In this document: piece by piece, positions 1 to 7,943 of the stretch
Layout of the letters: each line of letters begins with the position of its first letter
Numbering within the stretch: the stretch's first letter is position 1
Origin: Streptomyces sp. NBC_01451
GTDB taxonomy: Bacteria > Actinomycetota > Actinomycetes > Streptomycetales > Streptomycetaceae
Assembly: GCF_036227485.1 (NCBI RefSeq)
Contig: NZ_CP109479.1
Coordinates: 4,588,001-4,652,000 of the forward strand
Direction of reading: 5' to 3'
DNA length: 64,000 bases
Made by a program: the position numbers and the translations under genes
The notes under the pieces: generated by a model
What the model was told of the DNA's origin: nothing
What the model saw: the letters and a program-made list of their open reading frames with translations, nothing else
The model's database searches: none

Positions 1-601
1 CGGGTTTCAGGATGCTCAGCAGCCATCCGGGCACCGGGGCCGCCACAGGGGCGCTGAGGGCTTTGTAGGGTCCGATGGGGGTGAGGCTTCCGGCGGCGAC
101 GACGTAGCCGCCGGTTGCGCGGGTGTCGATCAACGGGCCGATGGTGCCTGCGGTGTTGGTCAGCCGGATGCCGGGCGGGGTGGTGAGGTACAGGTGCGAT
201 CCGCCGCTCGCGGTCCGCACCCGGTAGGTATCGGGCACACGGTGGCCGGCGCGCTCGCAGAGCGCCGCAAAGGTCGTCGCGCCGCAAGGCGCGTCCGAAC
301 TGCCCTTCCCGTTCTTGCCGTTGGGTTTGGGCATGTCCAGATCGACGACCAACAGCCCGGAAGGACCGGCGGCAATACCGACGTTGTACGGGGCCCGCGA
401 CCAGGCGGCACGGATCACGTCGGGGTCGGTGGTCGCGCGCTGCTCCCACTTGCGGTGTCCCGCCGCGCACGGGCCGGTGCCGGGGCACGCGGCCTCACCG
501 TGCAGCGCGGGGCGCTTGGTACCGGGACGGAGAGGGAAGACGTGCCAGCCTTGCTCAGCGGCGGTCAGAGCCGCCTTCAGCAAGGGGATGGAGTGGGGCA
601 T
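1..601 (-). CDS. Bifunctional DNA primase/polymerase, N-terminal part (cut by left edge)
   Basis: The frame is open from an ATG at 601 to the left edge (200 codons, no stop). It matches the N-terminal Prim-Pol domain found in AICE and plasmid replication proteins: a start like PLLKAALTAAEQGWHVFPL, a basic GTKRPALHGEA stretch, the acidic motif LLVVDLDMP (about residue 90), then SGGSHLYLTTPPG and RATGGYVVAAGS. In this family the acidic residues bind metal and the SGGxH motif contacts nucleotide. Prim-Pol proteins prime and start replication of AICEs that lack a rolling-circle Rep. It is the last visible gene of the minus-strand operon. The C-terminal part, often a helicase-like or DNA-binding region, cannot be judged. 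Confidence 0.85.
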   Translation of the reverse strand, partial: MPHSIPLLKAALTAAEQGWHVFPLRPGTKRPALHGEAACPGTGPCAAGHRKWEQRATTDPDVIRAAWSRAPYNVGIAAGPSGLLVVDLDMPKPNGKNGKGSSDAPCGATTFAALCERAGHRVPDTYRVRTASGGSHLYLTTPPGIRLTNTAGTIGPLIDTRATGGYVVAAGSLTPIGPYKALSAPVAAPVPGWLLSILKP

Positions 602-690
602 GCTGGATGTCTCCAGTTCCTTGATGGTGACTGGCTGGACAAGGGCGGCCCCGCTTCTTTGGCGAGAGTGGGGGGCCGCCCTTGGCGTAG

Positions 691-1191
691 CTACTGGTTC
701 TTGGCCCACAGGGCGTACTCGCGGCGGATGTAACCGCGCGGGTCGCCGGTGACGGTGGCGCCGTCCAGCTCGATCAGGAAGTGGGCCAGTTCGAGGGCGT
801 GTTCGTCCCTCAGGCGGTGGTCGGACGGGAGAGCGGCGCTCCTGCGGTCGACGACGGCGGCGCGGCGCAGCCACCACTCCCGGTTGCGTTTGCCGGCGTC
901 GGCCTGGCTGATGAGCCAGTCGAACTCGTCGCGGGGGTGCGGGGCGCCGGCGTACGCGTCTTCCGGCGTCGGCCACGACTCCGGCTCCGGCGCGGGGTCG
1001 TCAGCGGTGGTGGCGTCGGGCAGCAGGAGTGTGCGGGCGATGGTGGCGGCGACGGCGGCGATGTTGCGGGGGTCGTCGTTGGTGGTGCGGTAGTCCTGCC
1101 GCTCGCACTGTTCCCAGACGGCAAGGGCGATAGCTTCCATGAGCGGGTCATCGTCGCGGAAGGCGGCGGATGCGGTGGCGGGCGTGGTCAT
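691..1191 (-). CDS. Hypothetical AICE protein
   Basis: The product is 166 aa, acidic, and has no motif I recognise. It includes a tryptophan-rich centre (EFDWLISQADAGKRNREWWL) and ends in GYIRREYALWAKNQ. The ATG at 1191 is chosen over an in-frame codon 18 bp upstream because AAAGGAAG precedes it at normal spacing. It sits between the small membrane protein and the Prim-Pol gene and is probably co-transcribed with them. No signal peptide or membrane segment is visible. A role in replication or copy control is possible only from position. Confidence 0.6.
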   Translation of the reverse strand: MTTPATASAAFRDDDPLMEAIALAVWEQCERQDYRTTNDDPRNIAAVAATIARTLLLPDATTADDPAPEPESWPTPEDAYAGAPHPRDEFDWLISQADAGKRNREWWLRRAAVVDRRSAALPSDHRLRDEHALELAHFLIELDGATVTGDPRGYIRREYALWAKNQ

Positions 1192-1224
1192 GGCTTCCTT
1201 TCGAGGCACGGGAGTTGGGCCCTT

Positions 1225-1689
1225 TCAGCCGTAGAACTTGTTGCGCTTGATGACTGCCTTGCGGATGTTGACCGTGGTCCCGCCCCGGTGGCCGCTCCCG
1301 CTGAAGATCTGGACGGCGATCCAGCCGCCGAAGATGATGGCGGCGAGCGTGATGAGTTGAGTGATGAGCGCGGTGAGCGCGGCGACGAACGTCGTCAGGA
1401 GCAGCAGGCCGCCGCACACCGCGAGGAACCCGACGCCCCCGAGGGCGACGTTCACGGCCGCACGGGAGACGGCCGGCGGGGCGGCGACCGGTTCGGGCCG
1501 CACGGGGTCGATGGCGTAACCGGTGACGACCCGCCCGTCGGGCAGGACGACGGAGGCGACCGCAGGGACGGTGCCCGGCTGGACGGGAACGAGCGGCGCC
1601 GGCGCGGCGAGGACGGGCTGTATCGGGGTGGGGATATGGACGTCCAGGGCCCGCCCTTCGGGCGCGGGCGAGGTGTGGTCGGGGTACAT
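1225..1689 (-). CDS. Small membrane protein of the AICE transfer region
   Basis: This 154-aa protein has a proline/valine-rich N-terminus of about 75 residues and then two closely spaced hydrophobic stretches (VNVALGGVGFLAVCGGLLLL and LITLAAIIFGGWIAVQIF), followed by a short basic tail ending IRKAVIKRNKFYG. A GGAAGGG ribosome-binding site precedes the ATG. Small two-pass proteins next to the translocase gene are usual in streptomycete transfer regions, where Spd proteins help spread plasmid DNA between mycelial compartments. A Spd-like role is inferred from topology and position only. Confidence 0.6.
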   Translation of the reverse strand: MYPDHTSPAPEGRALDVHIPTPIQPVLAAPAPLVPVQPGTVPAVASVVLPDGRVVTGYAIDPVRPEPVAAPPAVSRAAVNVALGGVGFLAVCGGLLLLTTFVAALTALITQLITLAAIIFGGWIAVQIFSGSGHRGGTTVNIRKAVIKRNKFYG

Positions 1690-1779
1690 GCGGAATCCCT
1701 TCCGGGGGATGGTCGGGGAGGCGGGGACACCCCCTGCCGGGTGCGCTGTGGAGGGGGTTTTCGGGGTCTGACCTGGGGT

Positions 1780-1869
1780 GCCTCCCCGCCTCCCCGAAAC
1801 GATGTTTGTGCTGATCAGCGTGGGGGAGGCGGGGTGGGGAGGCGGTTGGGGAGTCCTCCCCGCCTCCCC
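1780..1869. repeat. G/C-rich inverted repeat block downstream of the translocase gene
   Basis: A run of CCTCCCC units at 1780-1795 is complementary to a GGGGAGG-rich run at 1822-1845, and a further CCTCCCCGCCTCCCC copy lies at 1854-1868. The block fills the gap between the stop of the FtsK-like gene (1897) and the next gene (1689). It could fold into large alternative hairpins on either strand, as a terminator or attenuator, or act as a protein-binding array. No T-run follows it. Confidence 0.6.
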
Positions 1870-1896
1870 GGAACGGGTGGGTCTGCCTCCCCGCGT

Positions 1897-4014
1897 TCAG
1901 GAGGCGGAAGCGGAACCGTCGCTGTCGCGGTTGGCGAGGGCGCGGGCGACGTCGTCACGGCGGATGTTCATCCGGCCGTGCGACTTGTACGGCTCGACGT
2001 CGGCGGCCTCCAGCACGCGCTTGAGGTCGATGAACGACCAGTCGCCGTACACGTCCTGCGCGAGGACCGAGAGCCGCTTGACGATGTCCTGCGTCAGCGA
2101 GCGCTCCTCGTCGCCCATGACGTCGAAGATGTCCGCGAGCGCGTCCCGCTCCTCGCCCCGCTCGATCACGGTCAGCGTGGTGACCCCGGACCGCATCGCC
2201 TTGGCGCGGTCGGTGATCGCTTCGGCCGCGTCGTCGTCGATGTAGTGCGTGCGGACCGTGATGGACGCCTGCCCGGCAGGAATGGCGATGCCGGACGACG
2301 CCAGGACCAGGGTTCCCTGATCCAGCCCCGGGCGCAGCAGGTTGGGGGCCGCGCCCCCGTCGACGGCCTTGTCTCCCAGTGCCATCCGCGCCTGCGACTC
2401 CGTGCCCAGCGCGAGCGAGGCCCGCGTGTGGGCGCCCTCGCGGACCAGCTTGGGGAGGTTCTGGTCGGTGGGGTCCTGGGTGCCCTGCCACATCAGCACG
2501 TTCACCGCGCGACCCTGGTTGTGAATCTTGCGCACGGCCATGAAGTACCGCGAGGTGGCCTTAGAGCCGCCGTAGGGGCGGCGCTCGTCGTCGACGACCG
2601 GGCACATGAACGCCATCTGTGCTTCGTCCACGATCACGATCAGGGCGGGGAACACCGTTCCAGGCGGCGCCTGGATACGGCGGTTCATCTCCTCCACCGC
2701 CCGCTCCACCATCTCGGTCACCTGGATCACGTGGTCATCGGTCGGACCCTGGATCAGCACGTCGGCCAGCCCGAAGAACATCTTCCAGTCACCGACGCCC
2801 TTGAGGTCACCGATCCAGAACTGCACCGACTTGTCCAACGCCAACCACAGCGCGAGGGAGCGCAGGGCCACGGTCTTGCCCTGGTTCGACAGCCCGGTGA
2901 TCAGCAGGTGGCGCTGATACACGCTCAGTGCGGCCATGTCGCCGCGCAGGTCCTGCCCCCAGGGCGCCTTGCCCTTGGTGTAGTCGGCGGTCATCGTCTC
3001 GTCGGTGACCAGCGGAGACGGCCCGATCGGCTCATCCAACGCCCCCGAGTCGGCCACCCACAGCCGCACCGTGCGGGCCGCCTGCGGGATGGTGATGAAC
3101 ACCTCGTGCTCGTGCCGAGTCAGGTTCTCCGCAAGCTTGCGGCGCCGATTCTGCACCTCGATCGTGGAGACCCCTGAGGGAAGGGTGACGTCGACTTCGA
3201 CGCCGCATCCGGCGATCCGGATCGGACCCAGCATGGACGCGCCGGCGTCGCCCATGTCCTTGATGGCGTTGCGCAGGGCGGGTACTCCGAGGTCGCGCAG
3301 GGCCTTGACGACGATGGACGGGGTGACCGGCTCGCCCTCACTGCTGCGGACGTTGGCGGGCAGCGCCCATGCGGGTGCGGCCTGCTGCTTGCTGCCCACG
3401 GCCCACAGGGCGAGCAGGGCGAGGAGCGGGCCGACGATGATGGCGGTGCCCCAGGTGACCTGGACGATGCGGATGAGCAGGGCGATGAACTCGATGGTCG
3501 CTGCCAGGGGGGTGATGACGTCGGTGATGTCGTGGTTGTTGATCGCCATGACGACCCCGAGGGCGACCAGCACTCCGATGCCCACCCCGGTGCCGACCGC
3601 GAGGCCTTTGGCGGCCTCGACGGGCGAGTGCAGGAGGTCCATGCGGCGGTGGTGGCGAGCCTGCCGGAAACGCTGCAAACGCTCCTCCCACTCCTCAGCC
3701 GCTTCCAGGTTCCCCGCGGCTTCGGCCGTGCGGATCATGCGCTCGTAACGGGCGCCGGTCTTGCCGTCCCAGGTGCGGCGGGCCACGATCCGGCCCCCGT
3801 TGAACGTGTAGAGACTGTGCCGCGCCACCGCACGCGCAGCACTCTTGGTGTTCTCGTGGGTGACGGCGGTCTTCACGGCGCGTCCGGAGCGCACCCACAA
3901 CGGCGTCAGGGGCGCGGGCGGGGCGTCGGGCACCACGGTCAGCACGGTCGGTGTCACGTCCGTCTGAGGGTCGGTGAGCGAGGTCTTGGTGAGAGGGATG
4001 ACGTTCTCAGTCAT
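1897..4014 (-). CDS. FtsK/SpoIIIE-type DNA translocase, conjugative transfer protein
   Basis: The 705-aa product is predicted to pump double-stranded element DNA between mycelia, as the TraB/TraSA family does. Residues 138-158 and about 170-205 are membrane segments. A Walker A motif GLSNQGKT lies at 374-381 and a Walker B ALIVIVDEAQ at about 457-466. The last 150 residues are charged and contain a possible winged-helix region, which in TraB proteins reads 8-bp clt repeats. The ATG at 4014 begins MTENVIPLTK and has GGAG upstream; the frame stays open to 4317, but that upstream part has poor codon bias. An alternative is a chromosomal-type FtsK paralogue, but the setting is clearly that of an AICE. 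Confidence 0.88.
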   Translation of the reverse strand: MTENVIPLTKTSLTDPQTDVTPTVLTVVPDAPPAPLTPLWVRSGRAVKTAVTHENTKSAARAVARHSLYTFNGGRIVARRTWDGKTGARYERMIRTAEAAGNLEAAEEWEERLQRFRQARHHRRMDLLHSPVEAAKGLAVGTGVGIGVLVALGVVMAINNHDITDVITPLAATIEFIALLIRIVQVTWGTAIIVGPLLALLALWAVGSKQQAAPAWALPANVRSSEGEPVTPSIVVKALRDLGVPALRNAIKDMGDAGASMLGPIRIAGCGVEVDVTLPSGVSTIEVQNRRRKLAENLTRHEHEVFITIPQAARTVRLWVADSGALDEPIGPSPLVTDETMTADYTKGKAPWGQDLRGDMAALSVYQRHLLITGLSNQGKTVALRSLALWLALDKSVQFWIGDLKGVGDWKMFFGLADVLIQGPTDDHVIQVTEMVERAVEEMNRRIQAPPGTVFPALIVIVDEAQMAFMCPVVDDERRPYGGSKATSRYFMAVRKIHNQGRAVNVLMWQGTQDPTDQNLPKLVREGAHTRASLALGTESQARMALGDKAVDGGAAPNLLRPGLDQGTLVLASSGIAIPAGQASITVRTHYIDDDAAEAITDRAKAMRSGVTTLTVIERGEERDALADIFDVMGDEERSLTQDIVKRLSVLAQDVYGDWSFIDLKRVLEAADVEPYKSHGRMNIRRDDVARALANRDSDGSASAS

Positions 4015-4120
4015 GCTGGTACTGCTCCTGACTGCCCCTCTTGCGGGGCGGGAATGGAGGATGGGTGCCGGGGTGCCTGTGTCCGTGGAAAGAGCGGGCA
4101 CCCCGGCGGTCGTACGAGGT

Positions 4121-4429
4121 TCAGCGGTGGTGTCGGGCGCGGTTCTCGGCACGGCTGAGCTGCGATGGGTCGCTGCGCGGTCCGTCGAACCAGCAGAAGG
4201 GGCGGATGGTGTCGGCGGCCTTGAACACGCGGATCGCCGCACCGGGCGGGGCGTCGGGCAGCGGGTAGACGCGCCCGCCGGCCAGGGAGGCCAGCAGCCG
4301 GGCACCGTGGTGCTCACATCCGTCCGCGCCGGCGTTGACCGCGTCCAGGACGCTCACCACGGGCGGGCCGACGCACGCGGTTGGGTCCTGCGGATGAGCG
4401 GCGGGGCAACGGCTGTCGTCCACGCTCAC
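4121..4429 (-). CDS. Conserved AICE hypothetical protein
   Basis: The product is 102 aa with the pattern HPQDPTACVGPPVVSVLDAV, then GCEHHGARLLASLAGGRVYP and a C-terminal CWFDGPR. This looks like a family repeatedly found beside tra genes in streptomycete AICEs (recalled, not searched). Its Cys and His residues (ACVG, GCEHH, FCWF) could bind a metal. The GTG at 4429 overlaps the stop of the upstream gene as GTGA, which suggests coupled translation; two further GTG codons lie 3 and 6 bp upstream. Function unknown. Confidence 0.65.
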   Translation of the reverse strand: MSVDDSRCPAAHPQDPTACVGPPVVSVLDAVNAGADGCEHHGARLLASLAGGRVYPLPDAPPGAAIRVFKAADTIRPFCWFDGPRSDPSQLSRAENRARHHR

Positions 4430-4743
4430 CACCACCCCGACGCCTTCCGTGCGGCCTTCGCGCGGGCGGCTTCGGTGATCAGACGCTGCTTCTCGCCGTG
4501 CAGGGCGGTGAGTTCGGCGGTCAGCCGCATCTCCGCGTTGGCGGTGGTGGTGTCCATCTGCTGCTCAGCGCGGGCGGTGCTCTTGCCGCGCACGACCTTG
4601 TAGGAGCCGCCGACGGTGGCGCGGGCCATCGCCCGACGCTCGGCACCGTTGAGCGGCCACGACTCGCCCCGCCTGACCGCTTCGAGCTTGACGGTGGCCT
4701 TGTGGATCTCGCGGTCGATACGGCGGATATCGGACTTGGACAC
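4426..4743 (-). CDS. Small charged AICE hypothetical protein
   Basis: The product is 105 aa and rich in Lys, Arg, Glu and Ala. It starts VSKSDIRRIDREIHKATVKL, and much of the rest is predicted coiled helix (AEMRLTAELTALHGEKQRLI), ending KASGWW. The GTG start at 4743 has AGAGGG at suitable spacing. No enzymatic motif is seen. A helical, possibly nucleic-acid-binding or structural role fits the composition but is not shown. It lies between the PP-loop gene and the gene upstream of the translocase. Confidence 0.6.
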   Translation of the reverse strand: MSKSDIRRIDREIHKATVKLEAVRRGESWPLNGAERRAMARATVGGSYKVVRGKSTARAEQQMDTTTANAEMRLTAELTALHGEKQRLITEAARAKAARKASGWW

Positions 4744-4820
4744 GGTCAGCCCTCTTTCGGCGTGTGAGTGGGCGTTTTCAGGGTGGTTTTCGCGCCGTGC
4801 TCTGTTCGGATAGCCGCAGC

Positions 4821-5894
4821 TCAGGCGGCTTCCGGGCGGGTGAAGGTGTCGAACTGGCTGGGGGTGATCAGGCCCGCCTCGCGCCATTCGGCGAGCAGGT
4901 CGGCTTGCCCCTCGATGACGTCGCACTTGGCGCACAGGCGCCCGGCTGAGCGGCGACGACGCGAGCCGGGCGGTCGCTGACCCCATGCGCAGGCGGTCAG
5001 TCCGGCCGTCTCTGCCTCGCGCTGCAACTCCCGCAAGGGCTTGGTGGCGTGGGGGTAGAAGAACTCGATCTCATCGAGTTCGCCGGGCTTGGCGAACGCC
5101 CCGCACAGGCACTCACCCGACATGTGCAGGTGAACCGTGACCTCGTTGAGCGGCAGCGCGTCCGGGGTGCACAGCAGGTGTGCGGCGTGCTCGTGCGGGA
5201 GGGTGCAGCGGTGCCGGTCCCGGTATTCACGCATGTGGGCATCGGTCCAGTGCACGATCGGAGACACCCAGATCAGGGCGCCCTCACGGTCGACCTCTTC
5301 GGCGTTGCGGAACCGGCGGTCGGTCTCAGCCCAGCGCATGCCGCCCAGGTAGACGACGTTGCGACGACGCCCCTGACGGCCGATGATCTGCCCGCGTAGG
5401 CGTTGCAGCGGCTCATCCTTCAACCTGCGGTACATCACGGAGTGGCCGGCCGGCCCGGGGAAGCCCTTCCACACCTGCCGGCCGATGTTCGCGCCCCGCG
5501 TGGCGAGCACGTTGCCGAGAACGAGATCCCGGTAGGAGTGCTTGGGCCGTAGTTCGTGCAGGGGCAGGCCCCAGGCGGCAACCACGTCGCGCACGTGGTG
5601 GGTGGTCTCGGGGATGCCGGTACCGGTGTTGACGTGCGCGATCGCATCCACCCGTTGCCGGAAGAGGTGGTTGACGACCACGGAGTCGTTACCCCCGGAG
5701 AACAAGCCGACCGTAGCGATCACCGGGAAGGCAGCCAGGACGCGATCGAGGATCGCGAACGAGCGGGCCATCGCCTCATCCAAGGTCAACGCCTCAGGCT
5801 CAGCCTCTGCTTTCGGCGGTCGGCCGGCGATGCGGTCAGCCATGCCAGGGAACATGTCCCCGGCCGGCTGACGGCGCTTACTCCGGGCAGTCAC
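4821..5894 (-). CDS. PP-loop ATPase, PAPS reductase/DndC-like family
   Basis: The 357-aa product carries the PP-loop SGGNDS at residues 66-71, the signature of the adenine-nucleotide alpha-hydrolase/PAPS reductase superfamily that activates ATP or binds APS/PAPS. The region around VNTGTGIPETTHHVRD fits the same fold. The C-terminal half has several cysteines (CTLPHE, LLCTP, GECLCGAF, LCAKCDV) that could hold an iron-sulfur cluster or zinc, as in DndC-type sulfur transfer enzymes. It is not a housekeeping sulfate-assimilation enzyme by context, since it is translationally coupled (ATGA overlap) to the DUF2637 gene in a transfer operon. The substrate is unknown; a nucleic-acid or nucleotide modification role is inference. 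Confidence 0.75.
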   Translation of the reverse strand: MTARSKRRQPAGDMFPGMADRIAGRPPKAEAEPEALTLDEAMARSFAILDRVLAAFPVIATVGLFSGGNDSVVVNHLFRQRVDAIAHVNTGTGIPETTHHVRDVVAAWGLPLHELRPKHSYRDLVLGNVLATRGANIGRQVWKGFPGPAGHSVMYRRLKDEPLQRLRGQIIGRQGRRRNVVYLGGMRWAETDRRFRNAEEVDREGALIWVSPIVHWTDAHMREYRDRHRCTLPHEHAAHLLCTPDALPLNEVTVHLHMSGECLCGAFAKPGELDEIEFFYPHATKPLRELQREAETAGLTACAWGQRPPGSRRRRSAGRLCAKCDVIEGQADLLAEWREAGLITPSQFDTFTRPEAA

Positions 5895-6751
5895 GCGGCC
5901 ACCACCCCATCGCCCCCGCCGCCTGCACGCTCAGCTTTCAGCGTGTCCCGCAGCATCCGGGCGTTGACCGGAGACGTGTGCACCGCGAGCCGGATGCCCT
6001 CTGCGGTGAGCCTGGCGTCCGACCAATCGGCCGTCACCTGGCGTGCCTCAGCGAGGAGTTGATCGGGGGTGCGCCTGGATCGGGTCGGGCGGGCGACGAC
6101 GGGAACCCGACCGGTCGCCCGACGCGGACGAACCGACTCAGCCGCCACCGCACCGCGCACGATCGGTTCGACCGGGACCGGATCGGGCGTCCCCACCGCA
6201 GCCGTCAGAGCGGGCGGCGGGGTCGATTCGGGCAGGTCAGGAGTAGACCGATAAGCGATAGTATCGGCCGATTCCTTCGCATTCACGATCGGGTCCGGAA
6301 TCGGGTCCGGGACCGGGGTGGGGCGGTGGTGCAGCACCTTCGCGACCAGATCCGATCCGAAGTAGATCGACCCGACCGGCAGCGATGTCGCCAGCAGTAC
6401 GAGCGCCCAGTTGGCGGGGTCCCAGTCGGCGAGGCGCCCCCAGTCGACCGTGGCGCCGTGCAGTTCGGGCACGAGTCCGTGGACGTAGTTGAGGACCAGC
6501 GAGGCGAGTGTGTAGGTGCCCAGCACCCGCAGCGCGAAGTCACGGTCCTTGCCGACGAGGACGAGGGTGGCGACCAGGGCCAGGGCCATCAGGCCGTCGA
6601 CCACGAACGGGTAGAGGGTCGCGGCGGTGTCATCGGCGCCGACCGCGTTCGCGATGTCCCGCAGCGCGTTCCACGAGACGCGAAACGCCATCGCGACGAC
6701 CGTGACCAGGGCCAGCACGAGAGCAACGCGGCCTTTGTGGTTGAGGTTCAC
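5891..6751 (-). CDS. DUF2637 membrane protein, Spd-type spread protein
   Basis: The 286-aa protein begins VNLNHKGRVALVLALVTVVA and has about four N-terminal membrane segments of the DUF2637 type, including the TLYPFVVDGLMALALVATL pattern. A long proline- and valine-rich cytoplasmic linker and a small C-terminal helical domain follow (RTPDQLLAEARQVTADWSDA). Such proteins accompany streptomycete Tra translocases and are thought to form the intramycelial spread complex. The GTG at 6751 overlaps the stop of the preceding gene (GTGA), so the long upstream extension of the frame is rejected. Confidence 0.8.
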   Translation of the reverse strand: MNLNHKGRVALVLALVTVVAMAFRVSWNALRDIANAVGADDTAATLYPFVVDGLMALALVATLVLVGKDRDFALRVLGTYTLASLVLNYVHGLVPELHGATVDWGRLADWDPANWALVLLATSLPVGSIYFGSDLVAKVLHHRPTPVPDPIPDPIVNAKESADTIAYRSTPDLPESTPPPALTAAVGTPDPVPVEPIVRGAVAAESVRPRRATGRVPVVARPTRSRRTPDQLLAEARQVTADWSDARLTAEGIRLAVHTSPVNARMLRDTLKAERAGGGGDGVVAA

Positions 6752-7011
6752 CGCAGCCACCGCCGCTTCTTCGGCGCAGGCGCCATCGTGTCGGCCTGCG
6801 CGCGCAGCGCATCGGCCGTGCTCACCGTCGCCCGTACCGCGTCCACATCTTGTTGACGCTGAGCGCGGTTCGGGTAGGCGGTGCGTCCGATACGGTCCGA
6901 CATCTGCCGGGCCTGCCCGGTCAGCGCGTCGGCCTGCTGCCGCAGCTCCCCCGCCCGACCGGCCGCGTACTGCCGCTCGGGTGTCTGCATGTCCTTGAAC
7001 CGGCGGCCCAT
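6748..7011 (-). CDS. Small hypothetical AICE protein
   Basis: The product is 87 aa, highly charged and probably all helical (RAGELRQQADALTGQARQMS, then DAVRATVSTADALRAQADTM), with a basic end KKRRWLR. The ATG at 7011 and a GTG immediately before it overlap the stop of the upstream gene, so translation is likely coupled. It has no known motif; helical adaptor or DNA-binding roles are open. It belongs to the operon leading into the Spd and transfer genes. Confidence 0.6.
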   Translation of the reverse strand: MGRRFKDMQTPERQYAAGRAGELRQQADALTGQARQMSDRIGRTAYPNRAQRQQDVDAVRATVSTADALRAQADTMAPAPKKRRWLR

Positions 7012-7277
7012 CACGCACCCACCCCCGGCAGCAGCGGAGCGGTCGTGTTGGCCAGCTCGCGGCCGGCGGCGAGCACCCGGCGGCGGGCCCTGCGGATACG
7101 GCGGACGTCCAGCTCGGTCGGGGTGCGGTCCATGGTGGTGATCTGCGCGTCCAACAGGTCGACCTGCGCGAGGATCAGCGGCATTTCGCGCTCGATGGCG
7201 TCCAGGTCAGCCGGCGTCGGCTCCATCCATTCGGCGAACGCGGTAACAGTGTCCCGAACAGTGACGATGTGCTTCAT
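7011..7277 (-). CDS. DUF6284-like small protein
   Basis: The 88-aa product contains EPTPADLDAIEREMPLILAQ and VDLLDAQITTMDRTPTELD, a pattern I recognise as DUF6284, a small helical family typical of streptomycete integrated elements. It ends in a basic helix (VRRIRRARRRVLAAGRELAN). It has no catalytic motif. It is followed with overlap by another small helical protein, so the two may act together. Function is unknown. Confidence 0.7.
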   Translation of the reverse strand: MKHIVTVRDTVTAFAEWMEPTPADLDAIEREMPLILAQVDLLDAQITTMDRTPTELDVRRIRRARRRVLAAGRELANTTAPLLPGVGA

Positions 7278-7381
7278 GGGTCGTGGTCTCCCTAGCAGGT
7301 GAACGGCCCGAAGCGGCGTCCCGGGGTGCCTCCCGGGGCGCCGCGCGCCGTTCTGAAGTGGGTGGGTGTGGGTGAGCGGTG

Positions 7382-7762
7382 TCAGCGCTGGACGACGTCC
7401 TTGTCCAGGTCGCGGTGGTGGACGGTGACGTCGTGTCCCGCCGCGCGCAGCCGCTCAGCGAGAGCGCCGGCGAAGGTCGGGGCGCGGTGGCGTCCGCCGG
7501 CGCATCCGTCGGCGACGGTGACCGTTCCGGAGCTGGGACCGGACGCGAACGCGGCAACGGCCGTCGCGGTGGCGTTCACCAGGTCCGTGATACCGGGCGT
7601 GTTCAGCACGGCGGTACGGACCGGCTCGTCGCACGCGGTCATGTACCGCAGTTCCGGCGACACGTGCGGGTCGCGGAAGTGGTGGCGCAGGTCGATGGTC
7701 AGATGCGCGGCCGGCGGCGCGTCGTGCAGATAGCCGAACGAGACGATGTCGACAGCAGCCAT
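7382..7762 (-). CDS. Stand-alone RapZ C-terminal-like domain protein
   Basis: The 126-aa product resembles only the C-terminal half of RapZ (YvcJ): SFGYLHDAPPAAHLTIDLRH at the start, HFRDPHV in the middle, then VTVADGCAGGRHRAPTFAGA and VTVHHRDLD. In E. coli this domain binds RNA and a nucleotide-sugar signal. The N-terminal P-loop kinase-like domain is absent, so this is a free C-domain, not a truncated copy with visible remnants. It sits near the promoter end of the AICE operon. Small-molecule sensing or RNA binding would be an inference. Confidence 0.72.
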   Translation of the reverse strand: MAAVDIVSFGYLHDAPPAAHLTIDLRHHFRDPHVSPELRYMTACDEPVRTAVLNTPGITDLVNATATAVAAFASGPSSGTVTVADGCAGGRHRAPTFAGALAERLRAAGHDVTVHHRDLDKDVVQR

Positions 7763-7793
7763 GCGGATCTCCTGGGAAGCGAAGGGTGAGGGG

Positions 7794-7943
7794 TCAGGCG
7801 GTGCGGCCGTAGGCCTCGTTCAGCTCCGTCACCGCGTCCGTGCACTCGCCGGACGTGATGCGGTCGTAGACCTCCTGGCCGATCTGCACGGCTTCCGGAG
7901 AGGTCAGGTCGGGGGTGGACTCCTGCGACGTCATGCCGGGCAT
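7794..7943 (-). CDS. Small hypothetical protein, first gene of the AICE operon
   Basis: This 49-aa acidic protein reads MPGMTSQESTPDLTSPEAVQ and then two predicted helices (GQEVYDRITSGECTDAVTEL). The ATG at 7943 has TCAGGAG seven bases upstream; a second ATG nine bases later is a possible alternative. It is the most upstream gene seen of the minus-strand operon. No function can be assigned. Confidence 0.55.
   Translation of the reverse strand: MPGMTSQESTPDLTSPEAVQIGQEVYDRITSGECTDAVTELNEAYGRTA

Noticed and set aside
781..3177. Plus-strand 798-codon open frame opposite the translocase gene
   Set aside because: Antisense of real genes with typical high-GC stop-codon avoidance; Arg/Gly/Asp-rich composition and no motif.
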